Below are positions 54,233 through 64,000 of a stretch of DNA of 64,000 bases, piece by piece. Below the pieces are notes generated by a model that saw nothing but the letters and a program-made list of their open reading frames with translations, was not told where the DNA came from and searched no databases. The stretch covers positions 202,234-266,233 of the forward strand of contig JAHNEJ010001279.1 of NCBI GenBank assembly GCA_022559845.1, in the 5' to 3' direction. The translations under genes were made by a program, and so were the position numbers. Origin of the DNA: Amorphophallus konjac. Its lineage: Eukaryota > Streptophyta > Magnoliopsida > Alismatales > Araceae. Positions within the stretch are counted from its first letter, which is position 1. Each line of letters starts with the position of its first letter.

Positions 54233-56431
54233 TCAGAATAGGATCCCGTTCCGGACCTCGTAAGAGTCCTTTGTTCTGATTAACTTGATCTTCTCTTCCC
54301 TTTGCCTGGGCAGCTGTTGATATTTAAACCACTGTAAAAGGGGGGCCCTCCAGTCGGGTAGGCTGACAGCTTTCGCTGTGGCGACCTTAAGTTCTTCTTC
54401 TTCTGGCCCTTCTATCATGCTAGGCACTTGGTGTTGATTCACCACCCGGATGCTGAGGGATCCATCTGGCGGGACTGCCAATGAACTCGCCAATTTTGCC
54501 AGTGCATCAGCTTGTGCATTCTCTCCTCTGGCAACGTGGCCTATCTCAAAGAGGTAGAACTGCTGCATGAGCCATTTCACCTTAGCATGGTAAGGGAGTA
54601 ACTCGGGTTTTTGGACGTCAAACTGTCCCTGGACCTGCTTGACGACCAGCAATGAATCGCCAAACACATGTAATATTTTAATCTCCATCTGTAAAGTGAC
54701 TTGGAGACCAATGATCAGAGCTTCATATTCTGCCTCATTATTTGTGCAGGGCTTGTTAATGGAGCAGGATGTGTGCAATACTTCTCCCTCAGGGGATTTA
54801 AGGACGATGCCGGCCCCGACCCGTACTTTTGTGTGCTCAGACGGGGTTGTTTCTATTCTCGAAGCTCCATCAAAGTGCAGCTGCCAGGCGATCTGTTGGG
54901 CTTGGTCCACCTCTAGTATTTCATCTTCAGGCAGTTCCGTGGCCAGTGGGGAATCTTCAGGCACAGGGTGTGCTGCAAAGAAATCGGTCATGGCTTGACC
55001 CTTCACGGCCTTCTGAGGCACATAGGTGATGTCAAATTCCATTAACAGTACGGCCCACTTTCCGAGACGTCCCTTCAGGACTGGCTGAGAGAGAATGTGC
55101 TTGACTGGGTCAGCCTTAGAGATCAGGCTCACTTCATGCGAGAGCATGTAATGTCTCAACTTCTTGACTGCGAAGATCAAGGCGAGATAAACCTTCTCAA
55201 TCGGGGTGTATTTTGCTTCTACCCCCACTAGTCTTCGGCTGAGGTAATAGAGAGCTTGCTCCTTCCCCTCATCATTATTCTGGGCGAGCATTGCCCCCAG
55301 CGAACATTCGGTGGCAGCTATATATAGAATAAGTGGCCTCCCCTTGACAGGTGCCCCCAGCACAGGCGGGGTCTTTAGGTAATCCTTCAGTCGATCGAAG
55401 GCCTTCTGACATTCCTAGTTCCAGTTGAAAGGTGCATTCTTCATCATTAATTTATGGAATGGTTGACAACGCCCCGATAAATTGGAGATAAATCTTCGGA
55501 TGTAGGCTAGCCGGCCTTGCAGGGACCTTAACTCTCCCAAATTCTTCGGAGGAGGTAGCTCCTGAATGGATTTTATTTTAAAGGGGTCGATCTCGATCCC
55601 CCTATATCGGACAATGAAGCCGAGAAACTTTCCACTGGAGACGCCGAACGCACACTTCATTGGGTTCATTTTCAGCTCGTACCGTCGGAGTCTCTCAAAG
55701 ATGACTCTAAGGTCATTTAGGTGATCCCCCCTTTTCTTTGTCTTGACGACCAGATCATCGATGTAGCATTCGACTTTGCTATATAGCAGTTCGTCGAATA
55801 TCTTGGTCATCGCCCGCTGGTAAGTGGCGCCAGCGTTCTTGAGGCCGAAGGGCATCCTTTTGTAGTGGAATATCCCTTTAGGTGACCGGAAGGCCGTATG
55901 AATTCGGTCATGTTCATCTATCCATATTTGATTATAGCCAGACGATCCATCCATGAAGGATAAGGCATCATGGCCGGTAGTTGCATCAATCATCACTTCG
56001 GTGACGGGCACCGGGAAGTCATCTTTTGGGCAAGCTTTATTCAGGTCGCGGAAGTCCACGCTGATCCTGATCTGTCCATTCTTCTTCTTCACCGGCACAA
56101 TGTTGGCCAACCAAGTAGTGTATTGGTTTTCAGCTACAAAATCGACATCTATGAGCTTGTCGACTTCTTTGCAAATTTGTTTTATCAGCTCCGGGCTCAT
56201 ACGCCTGGGGGGCTGCTTCACCGGCTCCACCTTGGGATCAATAGCCAGAATATGTTGAGTCACGCCGGGGCTCAGACCGGGCATCTCTTTGTAGTTCCAG
56301 GCGAAACAGTCCTGGAATTCTTGCAGCAACTTGACATATTGTCCCCTCTCCTGTGGAGGAAGAAGGGCACTCAGAAAGGTCGGCATGGGGTCACTTTTTG
56401 TGCCTAGGTTAATTTCAATGAGCTCATCCAC
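54233..56431 (-). pseudogene. pol: Tat-1 reverse transcriptase and two RNase H domains
   Basis: RT from about 56200 (PPRRMSPELIKQI, ISVDFRDLNKACPKDDFP, FMDGSSGYNQI, YIDDLVVKT intact), a first RNase H (LYIAATECSLGAMLAQ, YTPIEKVYLALIFAVKKLRHY), then a second, archaeal-type RNase H (WQLHFDGASR, GAGIVLKSPEGEV, NEAEYEALIIGL, ENAQADALAKLAS). The doubled RNase H is typical of the Tat lineage. An in-frame TAG near 55412 and the TGA at 54233 break an otherwise continuous frame. It converts element RNA to cDNA in the particle. Confidence 0.92.
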
Positions 56432-57874
56432 TGTGGCCTGGCCGCCATCTTCAATTTCTGGAGGCGCTGGTAGCAGGTCGATGAAATCCTTGTCTTCACC
56501 ATCTTCTGCTTCAAGGACACCATAGGTGTCTTCTTGCTCTGCCTCATTGGGTAACGAGGCTTTGCTTGTTTCCCCCTCTATTAAGCTTGCTGTGTGCGGC
56601 TCTGGGGGGCTCTCTGGTGTGGAGAAGTAAAGAACTTCTTCGGGATCTTCTCTGTAATTGTCATAGATGGCTCTTGCAGGGGCTGAGGTGATTGATTGCC
56701 ATATTGGGGGCTACTGCTCTGCTGGTGGCTGGGGTTGCCCATTCTCAACTGCATCTTCAAAAATCTGGTGCTGAACTGACACCATGTAGATGCTTCTTTC
56801 ATGATCGCCCGTCACGTGGGGGCGTGGCGGAGCGACCACATAATCTCCCATTCTGAGCTCATCTCTCTCAATCAGGTCTTGAGCGATGTCCTTGAAGACG
56901 TAACAGTCTTCGATAGAGTGGCCCAGTAGTTGGTGATAAGGGCAAAATAGGGGGTCGCCACTTCTGCGAGCATCTTGCAGCCTCTTAGACCTCGGGAGGG
57001 AGACCTTGCCGTAGTAGCAGGCCCAATCAAAGATTCCTCGGGTCTTATTCCTCGGGAAAGAGTAAGGCCTTTGCATCCTCTCCTGGAGTGTAGGATTTCG
57101 CTCGGCCGATTGTCTGACTGAGGGGACAACTACATCCCTTGCCTCCTTTCTCCGGTGCGTGGGGGCATTCGGGACGCTGTTTGGGGATTGACGCGTGTCG
57201 ATGTTCTGTTGGCAGAAGATTCTCCTGATTAAGTCAGACACGAGTGCAGTCGCTTCGGCCAATCGAGCCCTCAACATTTCAATTTCCTGTTGTTGTTGAT
57301 TACACAAGGTAAAAAGGGCAGAGTCGCACCGAGGGGAGCTTGGAGTCTGACTTGCTTACCCGTCCTTTGCATCAATGTCAGACAAGGGAAATGGCACCCC
57401 GCTGCTGCAGTTATTCGAGGTTGGTCCCTCAGAGGAGGACGGGACCTTCCCCTTGCTCCCACAGGGAGGTGGATTCCATAGGAATATTTCTTCATCTTGT
57501 TCTTCGTTGGCCAAAGGCATAAGGTGCTAGCGGCCTTCAACCTGCCATGGGCCTGCAGTGCCTGCATGGCTATTGCCACCTAGAGTCGAGACTGATATCA
57601 CATTGGCTTCATAGGAATCTTCTAGTGAAAAGCCCAATCCTGGATGCCGGGTGATTTGCAACAACCTCTGGTCCAGGTTTGGTGGGTTCCACATTTTCTT
57701 GAACATTTCTTTCCGACTGGAGAGCTGGAAAGAGGGGATCCCTTGCTTTCTGGTCATCTTGATCACATGACCGGCTATGTCAGGGAGTCCCATGATCGGG
57801 ATGAGTGGGTCGTGCAGCTCATCGGGGAGCCTACAATCGTCATCCCCCTTGACCGGGTGCTCCTTGGCCACATA
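56432..57874 (-). pseudogene. Tat-1 linker regions with gag-type zinc knuckle
   Basis: Read in the same frame as pol. 57871-57527 includes IMGLPDIAGHVIKMTRKQGI and HPGLGFSLE, possibly a decayed G-patch region. 57307-56711 is a 199-codon frame with a coiled coil (QQQQEIEMLRARLAEA) and a CCHC-like CPYHQLLGHSIEDC, usual for the nucleocapsid part of Tat gag. Finding it between protease and RT is unexpected: in known Tat elements gag precedes protease. 56710-56432 is poorly preserved. Confidence 0.6.
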
Positions 57875-58498
57875 AAAGATGGTAGGCAGACCCCCGGGGT
57901 TGGGTACCTCGAAGTCCTTAATGGTTCGATCACCTGGCGGTCAGCTTCTACGAGAGGCTTGATGATCCCGGGCGGGACCCTGACGTCTTCCAGCAAGTCT
58001 TCCAGGTATGGTGTTCCCGGTGTAGGGTAGATGGGAAGAGACGTGGCCCGGAATACCCCTTCTGCTTCAGAAATGAATGACACCTGAGGGGGAGCCACAT
58101 AGCCAGGCGGTGGTGGAGGGAACCAGCTGTCAGGCTCTGCCTTCTTCTTTCCTTTGTTCGGAGTGGCTTGGGAGGCTTGCTTCGGCTTTTCCAAATAGAG
58201 ATTAGCGTCTGACAAGTGACATTCGAACACTTCGAAAGGATGGAGGTCGGCGAAGATTCTCTCCTCTTTCCCGTTGCCGGGGTACTTGATGCAATGGTGC
58301 AGAGTGGATGGTACCACGCGGTTTTGGTGCAGCCAAGGTCTGCCGAGCAACACCTTGTAAGAGGTGCTGGAGTTGATCACATGGAACTGGACCTTGGTGG
58401 TGAAGTACCGAGGGAGAGGTTAAACTCTTCGACCCCCATAGGGACCTCGCACTTCTGGTTGAAGCCGGCAATCTTGACGTTCCTCACCTCGACCAGGT
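57775..58498 (-). pseudogene. Tat-1 protease C-terminal part
   Basis: The minus strand reads NLVEVRNVKIAGFNQKCEVP from 58498, then after a frameshift HVINSSTSYKVLLGRPWLHQ and STLHHCIKY, the end of a retropepsin domain as found in Tat polyproteins. A basic and Pro-rich stretch follows (SWFPPPPPGYVAPPQ). The active-site DTG is not in the window because Tat-N is inserted at 58499. Confidence 0.7.
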
Positions 58499-59967
58499 TG
58501 TAGACACGCCAAAATTGACATTACTTTGAGTATTTCTCATATTACCTTGTAATGCCCCATTTGACCCTCAAGTTAGCTTATTTGAGTGTTTTTTCCATTT
58601 TTCATGGATTTTCTCCCCTTTCCCTCTTTTTTAAAATTAACGCCCTGGAGAGGGGCGTGTTTTTAAAACGCGGCCTGATCCAGGGCGTGTCTCCCCATTT
58701 TGTCTATTTCTCCCCATTTTACCTATTTTATAAATTCGTGACCTGGTGAAGGGCGTGTTTTAAAACACGACCTGACCTGGGGCGTTTCTTAATGAAAGGA
58801 CGCCCTGAGATGAGGGCGTCAATTCCTGGCATTATCCAATTTTCGAAAAAGAATAAATGTTTTGAAAAATGTTAATTAACGCCCTTCTTTGGGGCGTGTT
58901 TCAATTAATGCCTCTCCAGGAGGCGTGTTTCAGAATTTCCAAATAAAAGAAATGTTTATTTCTAAAATTAATCCAGGAAGAAACGCCCTGACCCAGGGCG
59001 TGTTTTAAATTAACGCCCCTTGACAGGTCGTCAATTCTTGAATTGACGCCCTGACCCAGGGCGTGTTTCATCTTCTGTCTTCGCAGCCCTTTCCCCAGAG
59101 AGTCCTTGCTTCGTTAGACACCTTCCTTGATTGGGGACTGGAGTCTTGCCTCTGTAGGGCTCTTGCCGTTCTTATCTCTTCTTCAACCTATTTAATAGAG
59201 GCATTGTCTCTGTTAATCGGTTAGACTCCTCCTCTCTCGATCCCTTCCTTCCCTCCGTTCTTCTTCTTCTTCTGTTCTTCTTTTTTTTATTTTTTCTTTC
59301 TTCACAGGTTGCTGCTTCCATGGCTAAGGGAGGAGGCTCTGCACTACACATCTTCATCCTTTGAAGCTCTCTCTCTCCCCATCGAGCATATAAAGCCAAG
59401 CAACAGGCTTTTGCCTTCTATCATTTATCTTTGTTTTCTTTTGTTTATTGCATTGGTTCATGCATGCATCATGGTGTTTATATTTTTAACTCAACTACGT
59501 TGAGTATCTCCCCATAGTGCATCTATTGCACTCTTTCCCTTATTCATATTTTTATTTATATTCATTCATCATACATCTCCCATCTCTTTTGCATAGGGGT
59601 TTAAGGGCCAACACCCACAAGGTGTGTCTTGCACAATTTTCATGCTCATATTTCTCTCTAAGAATTTGATGCTATACCCACCTTATTTCTAATTCAATTA
59701 TTTTGGTGGTGTTTGTCTGTTTTGCAAGGGTAATAAAAGCAAGAACTCTCTTCATCGGCCGGCCGATTTGAAGAGAAAGGAAGCACTCACATCCCCGCAC
59801 TTTGAGGTATTTTCGCGATCATCCTTTCCCTTATTATTTTCCACTCGAGACCCTCACGTCTCTGGCGATCACACACTCCCCTTTTGCACCTCGTGCATAT
59901 ATTTTCCTCCATATTGATGATTATTGCATGTCTTTTCTTTGATATTTTTCTAAATTAGAGATCTACA
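58499..59967 (+). repeat. Tat-N 5' LTR
   Basis: 6-bp perfect terminal inverted repeat TGTAGA/TCTACA. U3 carries the ACGCCC...GGGCGT hairpin array (58636-59075), then a pyrimidine-rich stretch and TATAAA at 59389-59394. Downstream are short runs without genes. Confidence 0.85.
58636..59075. repeat. ACGCCC...GGGCGT hairpin array in U3
   Basis: About eight or nine short hairpins, the clearest ACGCCCTG-ACC-CAGGGCGT (twice), ACGCCCT-GAGATG-AGGGCGT and GCCTC-TCCA-GGAGGC, often followed by GTTTTAAA. Arms vary but usually stay paired. Confidence 0.85.
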
Positions 59968-59970
59968 AAT

Positions 59971-59988
59971 TGGCGATCACGGTGGGAC
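59971..59988 (+). other. Candidate primer-binding site of Tat-N
   Basis: TGGCGATCACGGTGGGAC begins three bases after the LTR end. The position and the TGGCGA start fit primer sites of Tat elements; I do not identify the tRNA. Confidence 0.55.
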
Positions 59989-61111
59989 ACTTTGCGTTCT
60001 TTGTTTATTACCCTTTCCCCTTAGGCACCCGCGTGTGCCGTCTCCTCTATTGCACCCTCGGTGCGTCTCCTTTTGTGGCCCTCGGGCACCCTCCATTGGC
60101 TTTGCACTCTTCCCTAAGTGATTTGCCAGTTTGTTATTTTCTTTTTTAGAATTTCCACTTATTCCAAATCTTTGATGAGCATGCTGTTATCTTAATATCC
60201 ATATTGTTGATTGCCTACTGTGACTGTGAGTGCTTGATACTGTCGGCCGTGAAGGTTGTCTGGAAGAAAGGTAATTAGCGCCTCTGACAGAGGCGCGTTT
60301 TAATTTAACGCCCTAACTCGGGGCGTCTTATTCCAGTGTAACGTCCTCTGGCAGGGCGTCTTCGATCATATCTCCTGATTTCTTCCGTTATTTTACGCTG
60401 CCTGTTAATTCACGCCCTGATCCAGGGCGTCTTTTACTTGATTAGGGCCCCAAATCAGGGCGTGTCTTGTGAATTTGACGCCCGCTGGAAAGGGCGTCCT
60501 TTTATTGATAGCGCCTCACCCTAAGGCGTGTTTTTACTGCCCCTGGCACCTCGCTTTGGGTCACGACAGTCACACTGTCGTGTCCTTTGTTAGTAGCACC
60601 CCCTGCCAGGGCGTGTTTTTATTGTGGGTTTCCAGAACCCTTCCCGTGGGTGAGTTTTCATGATATTTCATATTGATTGATCATATTGTGTGGTTGGCCT
60701 GATTTCCCCTGTTGCATTCATTCTTTGCATTGGTTTGGGAGCCCCCTCCTCTTCATTAGGATCCACACACCCTCTTGGAATCGGGACGACCCTCCATTGA
60801 GCATTCCATCTCTTTGGACTGGAAATCCCTTTTCCAAGCCTCCGTAAGTCCCCGCACCCGTGGATTCCCTCACGGACGCCGGGCAGGTTGTACCCTTTGA
60901 AGTCCCGAATTAGTTGGCCTAAACGTGGTGAGAGAGTGTTCCTAGTTGGCATTGGAGTTAAATCATATTTGAAACTAGGTTCCTCCCCTTGTGTGAATCA
61001 TATCAATTTGCATAAAATCATTAATTCACCAAGATTCAAACATAAGAAATCAAAGTAACCATCACAACTTGTGTGTTTCTTTGCAAATTGTTTGCACACT
61101 AAATTGCTTGA
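59989..61111 (+). other. Tat-N untranslated leader with a second hairpin array
   Basis: No gene is seen. 60270-60640 again carries the U3 hairpin motif, including the perfect GCGCCTCTG-A-CAGAGGCGC and ACGCCCTGATCCAGGGCGT. 60660-61110 is unstructured AT-rich sequence up to the first ATG of the long frame. Confidence 0.7.
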
Positions 61112-63996
61112 ATGGCTTACTTTGATAGACAAAATAACATGTTCAATTCAATTAATGTTCATGAGGGTGATCAACCTAGCACATCTTATTCCCCTCAATT
61201 TCAACATGTTCATCATTCTCACCATACTTTCAAGGGACCACGTCCTCATTCTTATGGTCATGCCCGGCCCATGGGCAATGTCCATCCTCATGGTCTCCCT
61301 ACCCAATTTCAAGCCACTACTCCTACGGGACCGCCTCGTCCCAATGATGAGAAGGTCTCCCAAATTTTGCATGCATTAGATCATCTCACCCCTCAACAGA
61401 TCCAAGCCTTTAAGGCCGTTGTTGAGGGTGCATCTCCTTCATCTCCCCCTTCCAATCCTAATCGGGTGGCCCATCACCCACCTCCCTCTTCTATTCACGA
61501 CCCTCCACGGGTGGCCTACTTCCCTCTTCCACTCATGTTCCTAATCGGGTAGCCCATTACCCATCTCCTTCTATTCACACTCCTCCTCGGGTGGTCCGAC
61601 ACCCGCCTCCTTCTATTCCTCCTCCATCACGGCCCCGAGGCCCATTTACTCCTTGCAATCCGGCCCGTCCGGGTTCTTTTACGGGTCATCCCGTCAACTC
61701 CCCTCCACGGCCTTTTTATGCTACCCCTCCTCCTTCAAGGCCCTGCCAACCCTCGATTGCTCAAGTTACACCCCTCCAACAATCTCTGCTTGATAAGATT
61801 ACTTTGATGGAGGAACAAATAAAGAGGGTCACGGCTCCTCCTACTCCAGTCAATCCTCTCCATGCCGCTTTGGACGAGATTACAAAGATGGACAGAGAAT
61901 GGAAAGACAGGAGGGATGATTACGGCGTCGGCGGCTCAAGTGAGCAAGAGCTGGAATTTGAAGAATCCAAGGCAGTATACGATGATGATGAAGCTCTGCA
62001 GGCACCCCTTCCGAGTTTCCTTAATTTCCCGCTCCCTCCACTATCATTTGATAAACCTCCTGCTCAGGATGAAACCATCCCTGATCTAACCCCTATTTAT
62101 GAGACTAATTGGTGTTACGATGATGGGTCGATACTTCAATCACCCACGCCGGCACATTGTAAGTCTCCTCCTATCCTTGACACCGCATACATTACACCTC
62201 TTCCAGTTACACCATTAACCTCCGCAACACTGGCCTCCCCCAAGCCTTCCACTATTAAACCTCCACCCGTTAAGCCATCTACCTCCACACCATTAGCCTC
62301 CATCGAACCCACCATTGAACCTTCCCCAATTAACCTCCCATTACCGCCACCTCGGCCTTCCATTATCCCTTTAAAACCCACTTTGCCTATTCCACCATTT
62401 AACCCTTTACCCTTACCCATGGCTAATCCTGAGCAGGATCCACCCCTTTTTGCACCCGAGCCAATCCCAACTGCTTCCGAGCAAAGGGAGAAACTCGACG
62501 TGTTTGAACCCCCGCTTATGCTCACCCATTTGCCAACGCTTTCCATCATGCCTCCACCATTCATGGAGCCTTCCGCCTCCGCTTCACCTCCGCTTACTAC
62601 TCGGAATGGGGGGCCTTCTACAAGCACAGGTGCCGAGGACGATCAAGAGCCGGGCAGCAAGGATTTGGCCGCGCCATTCAAGATTCAAGAATTCATTTGC
62701 CGGATGCCAATCCGGGTTATTGTGCCAAGCACGGTCGAAGAAGCCAAGTCACCGACATGCCAAGCATTGATGCTGTGTAAGGGCCGGGCAGGGCACCCTT
62801 TGTTCCAATTTCCAAATTTTGAATCTTTGGGCAACATAATGCTTCCGAGCCCAACTTTCCAACTCCCTCACACCATTACTTTGCACTCTCCAAGGGAGTT
62901 GACATTCACCATTGAAGCTTCGGCAGGGGCTATTTCTCATACACTTTCACTGCCGTGGAGGGGCAGTTATCTTAATGCTAAGGGGCCATCCCTTATTTGT
63001 TCCACTTTCTATTCATCCATCTCTATCACTTTTTCTTCATGGGCCATTCCCAGGGTTAGGAGGAGGATCTCATCCTCTCGCCCTTCACATTCTTCATATT
63101 CTTTGCATTTCATGCATTCATCGCATCCATCCCATTGCATGCATTTGCACCTCCTGCTTCCCGGGTTTCCAAACCCGTATCTTCCCCGCCTTCCGGCACC
63201 GTCAGATCCTCCGCATTTCCCATCTTATTCATATTCATCTTCATTACTCGGACATCGCGCCCCTTTCCAACCTTTTCATCTCCCAGATTTCTCTCCCTTC
63301 TTCCCAGGGCATCGCGTCCCTCGGCATTTTTCGCCTCCGGAACCTTCGAACTTTCCCCTCGGGCATCGCGCCCCTTTCCATTCTCCGGAACCTCCGGACC
63401 TTTCTCTCGAGCATCGCGCCCCTTTCCACCTTCCTCCTCCGGAACCTCCGGATTTTCCCCTTGGGCATCGCGCCCCTTCTCATTTGCTACCTCCGGAACC
63501 TCCGGACTTTCCCTTTGGGCACGACGCCCCTCTCCACCTTTTTCATTTGCCTCCTCCGAAACCTCCAGATTCTCCACCTGATTGTCTCCATCTTTTCCCC
63601 GGGCATCGTGCCCCTTTCCATTTGCTTCCTCCGGAACCTCCGGACTTTTCCCTCGGGCACGACGCCCCTTTCCACCTTCTCCTTCATGATTTCATTCCTT
63701 CGGAACCTCCGAATTTTTCTCTCCTCCCTGGGCATCGCGTCCCTCGGTATTTGCTTCCTCCGGAACCTCCGGACCCTCCATCTTTCTTCCAATTCATCTT
63801 TCTAATCTTCCAGAATATCACGTCATTCGTTTTCCTCTTCCTTTTCCATCATCTTTTTCCCTATTTCGTCTCAGGGCATCGCGTCCCTTCTTTTGTCATC
63901 CTCCGGAGCCTCCGGATGATTTCTCCTCTCACGATTCTCCTCTGCCTCCGGACCCTCCGGATCCGCCTCTTTCCATCTACCAATTTCTTCTTCTAA
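61112..63996 (+). pseudogene. Tat-N long proline-rich reading frame, frameshifted
   Basis: Starts MAYFDRQNNMFNSI at 61112 and runs to a stop at 61550; the same protein continues in another frame (open from before 61591) to the window edge. The repeat PNRVAHHPP...PPRV on the left and VAHYPS...PPRVV on the right shows that one base is out of step near 61520-61550. I do not recognise a domain: no zinc knuckle, protease or RT. It has a helix-like ILHALDHLTPQQIQAF, a Pro-rich linker, LLDKITLMEEQIKRV, an acidic part and much Pro/Ser. The tail from about 63240 is the repeat GHRAPFHL-PPPEPPDF. It is in the gag position, so a structural protein is possible. Confidence 0.5.
63240..63930. repeat. Alternating TCCGGA and GGGCATCGCGCCC repeats
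   Basis: About ten GGGC-N5-GCCC or GGGC-N5-GTCCC elements (about 63249, 63307, 63361, 63410, 63464, 63517, 63600, 63655, 63730 and 63877) alternate with TCCGGAACCTCCGGA, mostly 49-58 bp apart. Two plus frames and one minus frame stay open over part of it. It could encode a Pro-rich repeat or be another non-coding palindrome array. Confidence 0.75.
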
Positions 63997-64000
63997 TTCC

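Larger units (their letters stand above)
41063..58498 (-). mobile_element. Tat-1, Ty3/gypsy Tat-type element, nested and broken
   Basis: Minus-strand element. The left end TGTCATACC (41063; GGTATGACA on the minus strand) interrupts a copia LTR after CAGGAA. The 3' LTR covers about 41063-52862 with Gypsy-M (45370-52401) removed, about 4.8 kb. Then come a PPT-like tract, pol and protease. It is cut at 58499 by Tat-N, so most of gag, the primer site and the 5' LTR are not in the window. The Tat assignment rests on two RNase H domains in tandem and the integrase sequence. Confidence 0.8.
58499..64000 (+). mobile_element. Tat-N, gypsy-like element, 5' part
   Basis: A 1469-bp LTR (58499-59967) with TGTAGA...TCTACA ends is followed by a primer-site candidate, a leader of about 1.1 kb and a long proline-rich frame that reaches the window edge. 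It interrupts the Tat-1 protease. No pol is visible before the edge, so autonomy cannot be judged. Confidence 0.75.

Noticed and set aside
53388..54998. Plus-strand frames opposite the Tat-1 integrase and RNase H
   Set aside because: They are antisense shadows of the pol frame, which has clear family motifs on the minus strand.

Overview
This window looks like a piece of a large, repeat-rich angiosperm genome. I see no host gene, rRNA, CRISPR array or bacterial operon. It is almost wholly LTR retrotransposons of the Ty1/copia superfamily (SIRE-like: primer sites complementary to initiator tRNA-Met, gag with UBN2-like, zinc-knuckle and coiled-coil parts, PPT of the form AAAAAGGGGGAGA) and the Ty3/gypsy superfamily (a Tat-type pol with two RNase H domains). 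The species cannot be named from the sequence. All identifications are by reading; no search was run.

Layout. Copia-1 (1-9421, plus strand; its left LTR starts outside the window) has a gag with six tandem zinc knuckles, no pol, and a 3.06-kb LTR full of GTCGGTGCA motifs. 9422-13700 is a diverged minus-strand gypsy-like LTR related to the one at 41-45 kb. 13.7-20.67 kb holds the 3' end and LTR of Copia-2, split by a 3.14-kb solo LTR (15888-19028, duplication ttcta). 20.67-30.6 kb is Copia-3, with degraded gag and pol, pol being split by a 1.64-kb solo LTR (24093-25732, duplication gatca), and a truncated 3' LTR. 30.6-36.87 kb is Copia-4: a gag remnant, a 3' non-coding region, an LTR, a primer site and another gag. 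36.87-39.38 kb is the 5' part of Copia-5. 39.38-41.06 kb is a further partial copia LTR. From 41063 to 58498 lies a minus-strand Tat element whose LTR is split by a complete, recently inserted gypsy derivative (Gypsy-M, 45370-52401, duplication catgg). The Tat element is itself cut at 58499 by a plus-strand element (Tat-N) that leaves the window at its right edge.

How the parts work together. The autonomous elements would supply protease, integrase, reverse transcriptase and RNase H. Every pol copy here is broken by stops or insertions, and several catalytic residues are changed. Copia-1, Gypsy-M and perhaps Tat-N keep LTRs and cis signals but lack most enzymes, so they would need enzymes in trans.

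The most interesting signal is non-coding. (1) Three different copia LTRs carry pairs of GTCGAC-centred palindromes, with different arms in each family (GGTGTCGACACC, GGTCGACCGG, GAAGTCGACTTC), repeated every 71-74 bp; the other LTRs carry other iterated palindromes. (2) The polypurine tract of four copia elements lies in the loop of an inverted repeat that joins the end of the internal region to the start of the 3' LTR, with arms that differ between elements. (3) Two further RNA-like structures, a hairpin with a conserved 17-nt loop and a three-stem module in the LTR leader, show compensatory changes between families.
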